A stretch of DNA of 64,000 nt from Acanthochlamys bracteata. Taxonomy: Eukaryota; Streptophyta; Magnoliopsida; Pandanales; Velloziaceae. Positions 1 through 12,013 of this stretch are shown one piece after another (position 1 is the stretch's first letter; every line of letters begins with the position of its first letter). A program made the translations under genes and the position numbers. Location: positions 6,417,489 to 6,481,488 of the forward strand of contig CM034144.1 of NCBI GenBank assembly GCA_019914995.1, read 5' to 3'. The notes under the pieces are model-generated. The model saw nothing but the letters and a program-made list of their open reading frames with translations. It was not told where the DNA came from and did not search any database.

Positions 1-361
1 AAGTGTTTTTGAGATAAAATAAAAATATTTTTTATTATAGAAAGTATTTTTTATAATCAATTCTAAAAGTCCTCTAAGATCCCTTACCTTGTTAATGGTG
101 CTAAAAACTAATTTTATTTTGAAATAATAAAAACTAATACTATATTTTGCGACTGATAGTACTCGTAATTCTAATTAGAGGCCATATCTTGCAAAATATA
201 ATAACTATTTATTTTTCCCGAAATTAAAGTAAACTAATTAAAGAATTTCTTCTAATTTTAATAATTTAAGTTTCTAGTCAACCTTCTACGGCTATTAAAG
301 CGGCTAACCACCGTTGGTTTTTTTTTCTCGTTCATTCGATTATTCATTCATTTACTTCTCT
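1..361. other. AT-rich upstream spacer of the carrier gene
   Basis: No coding sequence is visible. The stretch is AT-rich and leads into the promoter of the ADP/ATP carrier. A T-tract and pyrimidine-rich DNA occur from about position 316. Confidence 0.6.
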
Positions 362-369
362 TATTTAAA
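362..369 (+). promoter_or_regulatory. TATA-like box of the ADP/ATP carrier gene
   Basis: TATTTAAA lies about 30 bases before a plausible leader start near 395. A non-coding leader exon ends at 441 (AAAAG followed by GTGAAA), and its intron ends with TTTGCAG at 1348, just before the coding exon. The placement is inferred from spacing only. Confidence 0.4.
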
Positions 370-1365
370 CAACTCCCCACCCGCGATCTCTTCTCGTTTG
401 TAGAGATCTGCGAAGAAGAAGAATTCTCCATTCCTCAAAAGGTGAAATATCTCTTTTCTCATATTTTTTGTTCAATCTTAGTTTGAACTTTGTTTTTTAT
501 ACTAGTTGTTTGTAGATCTAAAAAGTTTTCGTTGTTTTTCTTTTCGGATTTTTTTGAAGGATTTTGTATTGTTTTTCTCGTGATTCAGCGTTTCATATTT
601 GTTTTTTTTTCGAATTCTGGTATTTTTCTGTTTTTTAGGGATGTTGTTTTCTTATATCTTACGTATTGATCTGGTAAGAGATGGATCTGTTTCTACTCTG
701 CGGATCAATGTGAGGTTCAGGTTTTTCTATTAGTTTTCATTCACAATTGTTGCTTGGCTGGTTAGATATGATCTGAATTCTAGTGATTGTTGATTGAGGG
801 ATCTAAGTTATTATTCTTATGGATCATTGATCTTCAGGTTTATGTAATGTATAGTGTTGATTATGTCTAGATTATTATATTTAGAAGTTCTGAATTAGAA
901 GTGGAACAAGTTTATCAAGTTAAACTATTGTACATGATGATCGGATCTGATTGGATCTTTAATTATTTTATGTTGAATTGCAGATTTGTTAAGTTATTAT
1001 CTTGTACAGTAATCCTGTTGAGGTTGTTGTCAAGTTTGTAGAATTAACGATCAGATTGTTTATTACCAAAAATAGGAATTTGCTATTGTACAACAATGAC
1101 ATAGGTCTGTTGTCTCTTTGTGTGCATATGAAGTTGTTAACTGAAATAAGATTACAATGGCCAGAAACTGCATTGGAACTCCCCTAGGATTTCTTGTTAG
1201 ACACTTCTTGATTTCACATAGCTTTCATATTGTATGATGAGTTTGTGATTGCTGATACATGAAATTAAGCATGATTTCCCTTGGATGAGTTATTGATGCT
1301 TCCAGTTGAAACTTCTCATGGGATTCACAAGGATTTTTGTGTTTGCAGGTTTCATTGATTGAGAG

Positions 1366-3108
1366 ATGGCAGACCAGCCCAATTATCCCTCTGTCATTCA
1401 GAAAGTTGTAGGCCAGTTCCATGCTCGTAACCGCATTCACAGCTCCTCACTCTATGCCAGGCATTGTCAAGTTCAAAACTATGTCAATGGAGGGCTTCAA
1501 ACTCCTGTGATGCAATCATGCAAAGCCACCATGGATTTGCCTTCATTTTCATCTGTTTCACCTGTTTTTGCACATGCTCCCTCAGAGAAGGGGTTCAGCA
1601 GCTTTGCAATAGACTTCCTCATGGGTGGTGTTTCTGCTGCAGTTTCCAAAACTGCTGCTGCTCCAATTGAGCGTGTCAAGCTTTTGATTCAGAACCAAGA
1701 TGAAATGATTAAGAGCGGTCGTCTTGCAGAACCATACAAAGGAATTGGTGACTGCTTTTCAAGAACAATTAGAGAGGAAGGGATGGGTTCGTTGTGGAGA
1801 GGAAACACTGCAAATGTCATTCGTTATTTTCCAACCCAGGTAATCTTCAGCATTATGATCATTTACTTAGAACTACAGTTTATCGTATCATTTATGGTAC
1901 CATGTGTTCTGTCCTTGAAATTAGTTACTATATCCTGAAAACTTTGTTTCTAATTGCCCTCGTGTGTACTCTGGTTTTCTTCAAATTGAATTGGCAGATT
2001 ATCTCCTTAAGGTTATCCTTGACTACTTCTTCTTAGGATTATCAAGTACTCTTGTATTGTATACACCTGATGTTAGTTGCTAAAACATTCAGGATTATTT
2101 GATGCAAGTTTGTTCAATGTAGAATCTGAGGAATTAGGAATCAGAGGTCATGCTGTTTTATTGTGAACATGCAATTGTTGAGATGTTCGCATGAAATTGT
2201 TACAAGTTTCTGTTTCTGATTATACTCTGCTCTATGGAGTAATGCTGCTATTGTATCATTCCCATTCTACTCCGTCTAGGATCATTCTACTAAGGATCAT
2301 GCTATGTCTTCAATTTCCCATCATGCAGTTAGTTTCTAATGCTTCTATAATGTCCATGTAGGCTTTGAACTTTGCATTCAAGGACTACTTCAAGAGGCTA
2401 TTCAACCGCAAGAAAGAGAATGGATATTGGATGTGGTTTGCTGGTAACCTTGCTTCAGGTGGTGCTGCTGGTGCTTCTTCTCTCCTATTTGTTTACTCGT
2501 TGGACTATGCCCGTACACGTCTTGCTAATGATGCAAAGGCCGCTAAGAAGGGTGGTGGTGAAAGACAATTCAATGGCCTTGTTGATGTGTACCGCAAGAC
2601 TTTGCAATCTGATGGTGTTGCAGGCCTTTACCGTGGATTCACCATCTCTTGTGTCGGTATCATTGTCTACCGCGGTCTCTACTTCGGAATGTATGATTCA
2701 TTAAAACCAGTGCTTCTTACCGGAAGCATGCAGGTACACTGTGCTACATCCATTAAAGATGATTAAAACCTTTTTGGTTATGAATTGATTTTAACATATT
2801 CTTCTTTGCAGGATAATTTCTTTGCAAGCTTTGCCCTTGGTTGGCTGATCACAAACGGTGCTGGTCTTGCATCTTATCCTATTGATACTGTCCGTAGAAG
2901 AATGATGATGACCTCAGGTGAGGCAGTGAAGTATAAGGGTTCGATGGACGCCTTCTCACAGATCTTGAAGAACGAAGGAGCCAAGTCCTTGTTCAAGGGT
3001 GCAGGTGCCAACATTCTGCGTGCTATAGCTGGTGCTGGTGTGCTTTCTGGCTACGATCAGCTGCAGCTGATCGTCTTGGGCAAGAAGTTTGGCTCCGGTG
3101 GTGCTTAA
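1366..3108 (+). CDS. AAC: Mitochondrial ADP/ATP carrier (adenine nucleotide translocator)
   Basis: This protein exchanges cytosolic ADP for matrix ATP across the inner mitochondrial membrane. Coding exons are 1366-1839, 2362-2733 and 2812-3108, all with GT-AG junctions and phase 0, giving 380 residues, the usual length for plant AACs. Residues 1-75 form the plant-type N-terminal extension that is cleaved on import. Three mitochondrial-carrier repeats follow, with signatures PIERVK (first), SLDYARTRL (second) and YPIDTVRRR (third). RRRMMM at residues 310-315 is the ADP/ATP-carrier-specific nucleotide-binding signature. The ATG at 1366 opens the exon just after a leader-intron acceptor at 1348, so transcription begins about 970 bases upstream and the 5' leader is spliced. 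Leader introns of this kind often raise expression of housekeeping genes. No defects are seen. The next genes share no obvious function. Confidence 0.96.
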
Positions 3109-3289
3109 ACAAAACCCGACTCAAACTACAAGCGTTTGGATATTGATGAAAAATTCAAAGCATTTTGTCCGGGATTAATATTTTCAAAGAATTAAGTTTT
3201 CTAATAATCTTGTAGTAGACTGGGAAATCCTCCCTCATTCTTTGAGGATCAAATTTTTTATGTGATTTCATTTACTTCAATTTGTCTTG

Positions 3290-4243
3290 GATACAATTGG
3301 TTGTGGGCTATAAAGTTGGCAAAATGATCCGGTTTGACTTTCTATTGTGCGTTTTGTTCTTGGCAAATTATTGTCGCAGGAAATATTGTCTGCAATTTCT
3401 TTTCTCTGTTCTCTACTATCAGATATATAGGCACTCAGGCGCACTCTATTTTCAAAGGCTTCTGATCGCTTCTCTGGGTTTGGCGTTGCGTTTTCTTCGT
3501 TTAAAATCACTTCACATTTTTTAATTAATTTTTTATAATATTCAATAAAATATAAAAAAATGTATATTTTAACATTTAATTATTATTTTTAAATAAAAAT
3601 AAAATTTAGTTTTCAAATAAAATAAAAATATTTTTTATTTTAAAAAATTTAGTTTATAAACACTTCTAAAAAAATCCTTTACTCAAATGATAGCGACTAC
3701 AAAGAATAAATTTGTTATTTTTTGCTTAAAAAAAACAAATTAATATTTTTTTGTTTTAGATTATAGTGACAAAGTGTCTATAGGGATAGAAATGTTTGAA
3801 ATTATTTATAAAACAGAACTTTTTATAACAAAAAGTTTTAACTGTTTAAAAAACATTATGTTTAACTTAAAAAAATAAAAATAAATAAAATAAAATCTTA
3901 CGATATAAAATTTTTTATATTTAAAAAAATTTATAAAAATTCTATAACTATTGTAAAAATTTATTAGAAACTATAAAATAAAAAAATTAAATAAAAAATT
4001 GTTGAAACAACACTTCAGTGCCTTAACCAAAAAAAAACGCTTATATCCTCCGCCATACTTAAGGATGCTGCTTTTGGCATTGCTTTGCAGAATACTGCTT
4101 TTCCAATTTTTCATTTCATAATTTTCAATAAAATTTTTATAGTATTTAACAAAATTTATTTTAAAATTTAAAAATATAAAAAATTCTACATCATAAAATT
4201 TTATTATTACTTTTCTTTTTGAAGTAAAAATAAAGCTCGTTTA
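3290..4243. other. AT-rich spacer with Tourist-like MITE remnants
   Basis: No gene is supported. Sequences at about 3537-3700 and 3880-4020 resemble internal parts of the Tourist-like family seen intact at 20041-20299. The run from about 4100 to 4243 matches the first half of that family, up to the segment reading AAATAAAGCTCGTTT, and then stops abruptly where the HECT inverted duplication begins. Confidence 0.5.
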
Positions 4244-4244
4244 G

Positions 4245-4452
4245 GGCACGGGAGTCAGTTGATTTATGTTGTGAGGGAAAAGATATTATTGTAAATAGTA
4301 CCAATAGAAATGAGTATGTTAATCTTCTAGTTCTCTGATAAATCTTTTAGAAATGCGTGATGCTGAAGTAGAAGATTAACGTACTTATTTCGATTGGTAC
4401 TATTTACAACAATATCTTCCCCTCACAACATAAATCAACAGACTCCCGTGCC
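4245..4452. repeat. 208-bp inverted duplication (fold-back) of a UPL5 HECT exon segment
   Basis: The left arm (4245-4328) and right arm (4370-4452) are inverted copies of about 84 bases, differing by roughly six substitutions and one single-base indel, around a 41-base loop (4329-4369). Outer ends pair as GGCACGGGAGTC with GACTCCCGTGCC. On the minus strand the right arm plus loop translate, with frame changes, as HECT sequence (VDLC, then VNSTNRNKYVNLL and QHHAFLKDLSEN). The hairpin is therefore built from the gene itself rather than from foreign transposon ends. No target-site duplication is visible outside the arms. A transcript of either strand could fold into a long, nearly perfect stem. 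Confidence 0.9.
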
Positions 4453-7027
4453 TCGACACTTCAACTTCCCAGGTTAAGTTCAACCTTAAAACATCTGCAT
4501 CTATAAGATCTGCATCCATCTCCAGAACCTTTTCGCAGCTCGCATAGAAGAATGGATCTGCATCTTTTATATCCTCCAATGTAATGCCTTTGCCAGCTAA
4601 TTGCAGGAAGAACACTTGAACAAATACAATCCCTAGTTGCACTTTATGCATCAAGGCTAATGCAATAAGTCATCCACAAAAGACCAAGTACTTGTGGTGA
4701 TCCACAACTGATGCTGCATTCTAGGAACCAGAACTTCATGTCATTTTAGTCTAAGTAGAAAACTATCAAGCAAATGATGAAATGAAATCCAGGAAAACGG
4801 AAGTTACATTAACGACTCTTCACAAACAAAGCTAATCAGCATATCCCAAATGTACTATGTCTCTATCCTACCTAACGTTCAGTCTGGAAGCTACTTGAGA
4901 TCACCGCACAGAATCTCTATATTAAGAGTCCATTGTCGTTGACCGCATCAAATTATTATAATGTACTCTAAATCCTTCTACGAAAAATCAGCAGTAACAT
5001 GTGCAAAGGTCATACATGGTATGCAAAAGAGCTAGCTTATAGCGTTAATCTTGCTTCACTGAATGAGCTATATGCTTACAACAGAATTTCATTCCTAAAT
5101 ACAAAATTTAATTAAGCCAAAGTGCATGCTAATTGCTCATTCTATCTCACACTTAGATTACTATCAGATATTGATGATAGCTCCTGTAATGCTTAAACTT
5201 TGACGTAAAACTGGTTTGTATTTCATGTAAAAACTTTGCCTGTGCATCTTGAATTCAGAGAGGCCAACTTCGAGGAACAATCACCTCGAAAGGTATCTCT
5301 CGAGAGATATGATTAAAGATGTAGGCAATATGTACTGGATCCATTCTAAACCGAGAATAAGTTAGACGCCAAATTAAGCATTGGGCACATCTTATGTTGA
5401 GAGAAGGTTACATAAAAGAAGTGCATGAACTTACATGGAGGAAATTCGGCGGTCATTTGGACATGGCAGGAACAAAACATGCTGCGAACTGAAGAGAGCA
5501 CGGTACACCAAGAAAAATCACTCTCTCAGCACAACACCAGGTCCTGTAGCTTCCTAATTCTTGAACTCCATAAAGAGCCCCACATGCAAGAGCTGGCCTC
5601 ATCTTGCATTATGGACCGGAAAGATTCAGCCAGCAGCTAAGACCTGTCGATGAGCATCTGATGCACACCTTGATGATCATCCTTCTATTCGGGTAACAGC
5701 ATCAGCACCAAATTCCTCCTTGCTGCATAATCCATCAAATCCTTGTAATTAAGAAGCCAATGTAGTCTACCTCTCCTCTTTGTACATCTCAGACGAGCAT
5801 TAAGCGGAAATATTCCTTCTAGCAAAAGAGAATGCAGCAGAAACTCACCTCTCTCGAAAAGCTTAGCACATTCACCACATTAAGTATATTGAGCATCTCC
5901 AACCAACTGAGCAAATACAACCTCCATACAACTGAGGTACACTTACCTCTGTGTAAGCTTAATAGATCTTCATGTAACTCAAAAACCCATGTCTCATGCT
6001 GGGGGTGACTAGCACAATACATGGCAGACAGAATCAGGCCTACTCTCCCTAGACAACCTGACACTGCCATTCTCATTGCTTCCAAGAACTGCGAAACTCA
6101 TTCACATCTTTATCCGTCACAAAAATCGAATCTTGCGAAATGTTGTCAAGCAATGTCCCAAGAAGCTCCTCCACAAAAGGGTACAATTCTTTCACTATTG
6201 ATGAACTTGCCAAAAACCTCCAGTCCTGCTGGTCCCGCAGAGACCTGCAGACACTGCAGCAACCAATATAGAGCGAATCGTGCCGTTTCCACACTCTATG
6301 AAGTAATTTGCAAAACTCCATCACAATCCCAACACCATGAAAATGAACATAATCCGTCAGGTATTCCTTATCAGCTACAAGAAAAAGCCGAAACGCATGC
6401 TTTTATGGCTACCACCTTATCCATAAACCCCTTCCTACAAAATAAAGCTTAACGAAAGAGCAGCTCCCGGATACACAAAAACCTGCAAATGATCGAAGGA
6501 ATCAGCAGGGCTCAAGCTAAGAAATTTTTTGATCATAGTATTGATCAACGGGAAATTCGGCGGTGAATTTCCAATTATATTGAGGATATCGAGCGCTTCT
6601 GAGTCGAAAAAACAAGCTCAATACAAGCATCATTCGAAATCAAAGATTCTAAGAGCGTAGCAGAGCTATCAAAAAGCTGCTTGCAGGAGTAGATTAACCT
6701 TTGCTGCTCCGCAGGTACGCCAGTCAACGTTTCCAACCGGAAACAAATTGTTTCCACCGTGGAGTCGCCGGTGGCGTGAATAACCAGAGTTCGAAAACTA
6801 GTCCGAACGAAGAAGTGAAGGGTATTTTGGCCTTTATCTGAAGAAACTTTCTGCGTTTGGCAACTGGAATGATACTCTCGTGAGTCGTCGGAATCGGAAT
6901 TCCAGTCGGGAAAAGGAAATGAAGAAGATGAACAGCCGATCGATTTTCGTTGGGTAGGCAAAGAGGAAAGAATAACCGGCCGGCGTCTGTGTAAATTGTG
7001 ATGGGTTTTAAACTTCGCCGCCAGCAT
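4329..7027 (-). pseudogene. UPL5: UPL5-type HECT E3 ubiquitin ligase pseudogene, 3'-truncated
   Basis: UPL5-class ligases carry an N-terminal ubiquitin-like (UBL) domain and a C-terminal HECT domain that passes ubiquitin through a catalytic Cys. The UBL part (7027-6575) is one open frame of 150 residues with HFFVR, TGVPAEQQRLIY and CKQL. The homologous frame then shifts (SEALDILNIIGN, SPADSFDHLQVFVYPGAA) and meets stops. A middle block at 6324-6073 begins EFCKLLHRV. The HECT N-lobe is recognisable at 4654-4455 (ALMHKVQLGIVF, VFFLQLAGKGITLEDIKD, EKVLEMDAD) and continues in other frames to about 4329. The last part of the HECT C-lobe, including the catalytic Cys, is missing: the gene ends at the fold-back. 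Frameshifts, stops and truncation make a working ligase impossible. The N-terminal UBL fragment could still be translated if transcribed. Confidence 0.85.
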
Positions 7028-7030
7028 CGA

Positions 7031-8054
7031 TGAAAACGAAGAAGAGAAGAAGAAAAGAACGGGTGTAGTGTGACGCGTGGGAGAGTTGAAGAATTAGGTG
7101 GTGTTCGGGAGTGACAACTGGTTTCAACTTTTTATTTATACAATTTTTTAATAAAAATATAGAGTTTATTTTTTAAAATTGTTGGAAAAACCTTTCGTTT
7201 GAAATTAAACTATTATTCAAATTAATTTCAGTTTCTTATTTTATTTTAATAAATTATTTTGTAAACTTTTCTAAAATTTCGAAAAGAAGAACAATTCGAT
7301 TAATTAGTTTTATTATTGAAATTTTTTATTTTAAGTAAATAATAACACTTATTTATATTAAATAAAATATATTTCAAAAACTTATTTTTAAAATTACTTT
7401 CAAAAAATCATCTTAATTGTGACCGTGACAAAATCTGAAATTCCGAATGAGGTAGTCCGAATTTGTTTCGACGCAAATATATTCTGTAAATAGGAAAGAA
7501 AATAACGTTTTAGCATTTGAAAGGCCTTGTCTTACCAGGAGCGTGTCTATCAACCCTCCAAATTTATTTTTTTAAACTCATTTTTAACATAAATATATAA
7601 AAGAATTAAAATAAAATTTATTTATTAATAAAATTTTTTAAAATTTTAATTTAAAACTTACTATAAATATTAAATTAATATATAATTTTATTTTTTATTA
7701 AATATTTTTAATTTTTAATTTAATTTTTTAAATTAATATTTAAAAAACTCACTGTATTCACTTCACCTTAAAAAGAAACACGCCCCAAATGACATAAACA
7801 ACTCATGAATCTATGACCGATTATATACGTTCGTGAATCAAGGTTATATTACATGAATGATTATTTTCATATAGTTGGTCTTATACTGCAAATATTTCTA
7901 TGAACTGGTAGCGAACGCACACGAGTTGGAACCAGCAAGCCCCAATTAAACGTAGGGAGTAATGTCACGAATAAGCAAGTGGTAGCATATGTTAATATAT
8001 TAACTCTAAGGGTCGTTTAATAAAATTGGTTATCTTCTCTGCTTTATTCTATCC
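7031..8054. other. AT-rich spacer between divergent loci
   Basis: No gene is seen. This is the shared upstream region of the UPL5 remnant (-) and the plastid-protein gene (+). It includes AT-rich tracts at about 7120-7400 and 7560-7760 resembling decayed MITEs. Confidence 0.5.
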
Positions 8055-10060
8055 ATGGCTTCTGTCTTCACTCTATTCTCTACTACTAGCAGCTTCTCTT
8101 CTTCTTCTGCTCAATTTCAGCCAACGAATTCAGGCAAAAATGGTGGCGCAGCAGTGTACGTTACCGCCGTGCCGTTGAGAGCAGCAGCAGGCCCCGCACA
8201 GTCTCTGGTATCAGTTGCGTACTCGATTGGGTTATGGGAATTACAACACTTCATGGTTCTAGTGAAACCCAACCCTTCATTTGATCAGGTATCAACTGAA
8301 ATTCTAATCAGTGTTTTACTAGAACCTACACCTTTTGTTTGTTGAATTGTTTTGGTTTCTTGATTAGTGAATGTGAATTTAGATCTAATTGCCTCTCGGA
8401 AATAAGAAGTGGTTTTGATTATTCAGTAGTAGTGCTTTCTATTTGTTAAAATCAGTTTACTTTGTTGAGAATCGAAAGATCAAGATCAGCATGTTCCATT
8501 CTGTAGGCCTTTTTTTTGTGTTTTTTAAATTGATACAAAGCGACTTGGAATCTCCATACAGGCGTATGTCTATGATTTCCAACCTCAAAATCCTGAGAAT
8601 TTTTTGGTTGCTCTTACAGCACTGTCAGGTGGAGAAGTTCCAGGTAAATATGAAGCTGTTTTAGTGCTCTCGATTCGAAACTTCCCTTGGAAACGGTTTA
8701 ATTGCCTTGAAATTTCATCGTTAACTAGTAAATGATGTATATCTCTGGTCAGTAATCTTACTTTCTACCAATTAATGCTATTAATGAGGTGGCATAGAAA
8801 GAATGTGGGCTATAATAGCAACTTGTTGAACTTTTTTAGGTTGATTGACTCTTTTTGCTTAAAGAATTCATTAAAAGAATGCCTTTTGTTTCTCATGCTT
8901 CTGCTTCATAGTGTACATATAGCTAGGAACGAAAAGTCCCATAGAAAAATCTCATTAAATTAACAAGTTGACTGCTACATGGATGCTCTTTCAGACTGAG
9001 ATTCATAAGCATTGTTTTGAGATATTTGCTATAGAACTCAAAACCTGTTTGTAGAAATTTACTGTCAAATAGTTTATTTCTGCAAGGATTTATGGATTGA
9101 CCTGTAATCATTTTACAGGGATTGTTTTAAAGAGAAAAGTGAAAAGGATTCCTAGAACTAGATGTTGGTTTGTTGGATATTCAAGGAGTTATGGGCTTGA
9201 TGTGGCAGATAAGTTTAACGAAGAGTGGCCTACAAATTTGATCCTTGGCAAGCATGACTGTCGAGACTATACAAATGGTAGGTCAATTACTTTTGGCAGC
9301 CAATATTGGCGGTGAATATGTTTTGAAATATGCTTGAGTTTGCCATTAGATTTGCAAAATATTTTGTTCGTCTGAACCATAAGCGCTCAAGTACAGATTT
9401 TTTAAAAATAAACTTTAACTTATTTATAGTTATGTTGTTCTGTTGATTTTTGTAGTGCCTGAAATTTGGTTTGCTATTTTCCCTCTTCTGATTGTTCTTA
9501 CTCTGTTAAAACTTTTATAATTGATTCACTACCATTGGTGCCCTCAGCTCATACGTCAACCATATCTGTAAATTCAATTTAAAAGGCTTCGACATTCTCA
9601 AGTAATCTTAAAAATATTGGTGCCAGGCCATTATTGAAGGACAGATCTTATACATAACATAAAGGGACAGTAGACTCCAAAAAATGCATAGAAACATCTC
9701 TACAGAAGCAAAATGCATATCAGATGCTATGTCCTAATCAAACTTCTGAATAATAAATTCATATTTATAAACAAAACGTGAATATAATTGCCAATAGCTC
9801 AATTCAGTACCTTTTATACCTGTTCTCTAATGTCAAAGAAAAACTTGTTAAACATAAATTATCAGGAAGATATACATTATCATATTGTAACATAGGTCTT
9901 GTTGGAGAAAACCTTGAAAAGAATGACAGATGGAAATGTGGACCATGAAATATCAGAAAGTATGCACACAGTTCTTGCTTCAATTATGATGTCTCATTTG
10001 TCGCCTTTGTCTAAATATATGTTCATTACTTGGCAAAAGCTACAAAATGCTATGCATTGA
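8055..10060 (+). CDS. RPH1: Plastid-targeted protein resembling RESISTANCE TO PHYTOPHTHORA 1, frameshifted last exon
   Basis: Four exons can be spliced: 8055-8288, 8562-8643, 9119-9277 and from 9896. The first encodes a Ser-rich start (MASVFTLFSTTSSFSSSSAQ) typical of a chloroplast transit peptide, then GLWELQHFMVLVKPNP. Later exons give AYVYDFQPQNPENFLVAL, LSGGEVPGIVL, RTRCWFVGYSRSYGLDVAD and KHDCRDYTNG. I recognise this as a conserved plant plastid family and believe it is RPH1, a positive factor in Phytophthora resistance, but that name is from memory. In exon 4 the phase-correct reading stops at 9948 after 17 codons. Removing one G in the GTTGGAG run near 9904 would restore a frame open to 10060 (LKRMTDGNVDHEIS, then MMSHLSPLSKYMFITWQKLQ), which looks like the genuine C terminus. 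So this is either a recent pseudogene, an altered C terminus or a sequence error. Confidence 0.6.
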
Positions 10061-11093
10061 TGAAGTAGCTTCCTTTAAGTGAGAATTGTCTTCCTGTGTG
10101 GCAAAATATATAAAATTCGTATTTTTTTTCCAATATAAAGATTAGATGTTACTTATAGAGTAATATTTGCTTGACAATGGAGTTGGTGCCAGCTATGGTG
10201 TTGCATTTGATTTTCTATATTGATTTTTAATGGTCATGTTGTTATCCTACTTCTTTTGTAACAAGGACTGGTGAGATGTCTAACTGGAGAATGCCACGTG
10301 CTGAATATTCTTAAGAAGACCTCCTTGTAGATGATATATAATTCCATATGAGATTTTGGTTTCATAAGTTAACTGGTATCTTATGAAGTTTGAAGTCCAT
10401 TATATGTAAGTCCCTAATATCACCATTGTCTTCTTTTGTTTTTAAATTTTATTGTGCGCATTCTTTGCCGACTATGAAGTCATTAACTTGACAAGTTCTT
10501 TGTTATAGTTTTAGTGTATGCTGTCGAGTTGCCAAATTGGTGAAGATTGATACGAACACAACTTTCAATATGTAGAGTACACTAACACATTTGTTTCATT
10601 GGGTATGTATTGCTGTGAGGTATGTTCCTTCATCAAGAATTACAGATCAAAGACCTAAACTCATGTATAGGTAGCCTGTTGTAGACCAAAAATCTGTATA
10701 GACAAACATTTTAGAAAGGACTACTTGCATGAGTATATAAAACTGCATTCAAGTGATGTTCAACTGACATAATTTTCCATTTTATCATGAGAACGATGAA
10801 GATGTTTTTGCCTGATCAACACTTTGATGTGGTAGGTTCAGGTAGAATGTTTTTGCAAGCTGGATTTCTTCAAGGACTTATGAAATTCAATTACTTTTCG
10901 CTTGCTTGATAATGCTTTGCATATGAAGTCATCGTTAGAATTCATCAAGTATAACCAACAGGGAAAGGAATACTACGCTAGTGATGCATATTTGTAGTAT
11001 TTGTGACAAGCTCAAATTTTCTTTTTGCTGTTAAAATGGATCATATGTCAACATTTCAATAAGAACAAGGTAAAGTTAAATGTACTGTAAAAT
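10061..11093. other. Non-coding stretch downstream of the RPH1-like gene
   Basis: No open frame, repeat pair or RNA gene stands out. It probably holds the 3' untranslated region and spacer up to the TAA target site at 11094-11096. Confidence 0.45.
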
Positions 11094-12013
11094 TAAGGAC
11101 ATGTTTGGCTAAGTTTTAAATTTAGAGTTTTTGAGCGAAAGCTGTTTTTTATGTGCTTTTGCTGAAAAAAATGGCTGTTGAATTTTTTATTAGAAAGCTG
11201 CTTTTCTTTTAATTCTGTTTGGATAAATTTTACTGTTTAAAATTTTTCTATAAAGAAAATTATAGATATGTTTGGCTAAATTTGTGCTTATAAATAAATA
11301 AAATATCTAATGACTAGAATGTCCTTATGTATATAATAAAAAATATATTATTAAATTTCTTAATCTATTTTCATGTATTATCTAATTTTTTAAAAATTAA
11401 TTTTTAGAACATATTTTAAAGTATTTTTTGTTTAGTATTTTTAATATTAATATTTATAAACCTAAAAATAAATATATTGTTATTATTATTATTATTATTA
11501 TTTTATTACATTTATTATTATTTTGTAATAATATTTTAAATTATTTTTAAATATATAAATATACTATTATTTAATATAATACTAAATAATAAAAATACAT
11601 GTTAAAGAGATAATTGTATCTCTAGTTACTAATATTATTTGTGCAAGTTTAGATAGTTTTAACATCTTCAATCCAGCAGAAAATAGTTTAATAATGTTAT
11701 TAATCACAATCCATTGAAATGTCCTTATATTGTAAAGCACAATCCTTTGCAATGTCTTTCAATACAAAAACTTCAGCATTCAAGTTGTGAAAAAAATCTC
11801 TAAATGTAAGCTTAACTAGAAGCTGATATCGGCAACGAGTAAAACAAGCAAGCTTTGCAGCAACATTGTTATCTATCAACAAACAATAATTTCAGTTCAA
11901 GACTAAATTAAATCAAGCTATTATATTCGTGTATTGTATCCCTCAAAATCAAATAATCTAGAGGCATTCGTTAGAGTCTAAGATCAAACACAATATGATA
12001 CAAATCACGTTCT

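Noticed and set aside
4245-4452. Ordinary MITE or a known conserved miRNA precursor
   Set aside because: The arms encode HECT-domain sequence and continue the neighbouring gene, no target duplication flanks them, and I recognise no conserved plant miRNA sequence in the stem.
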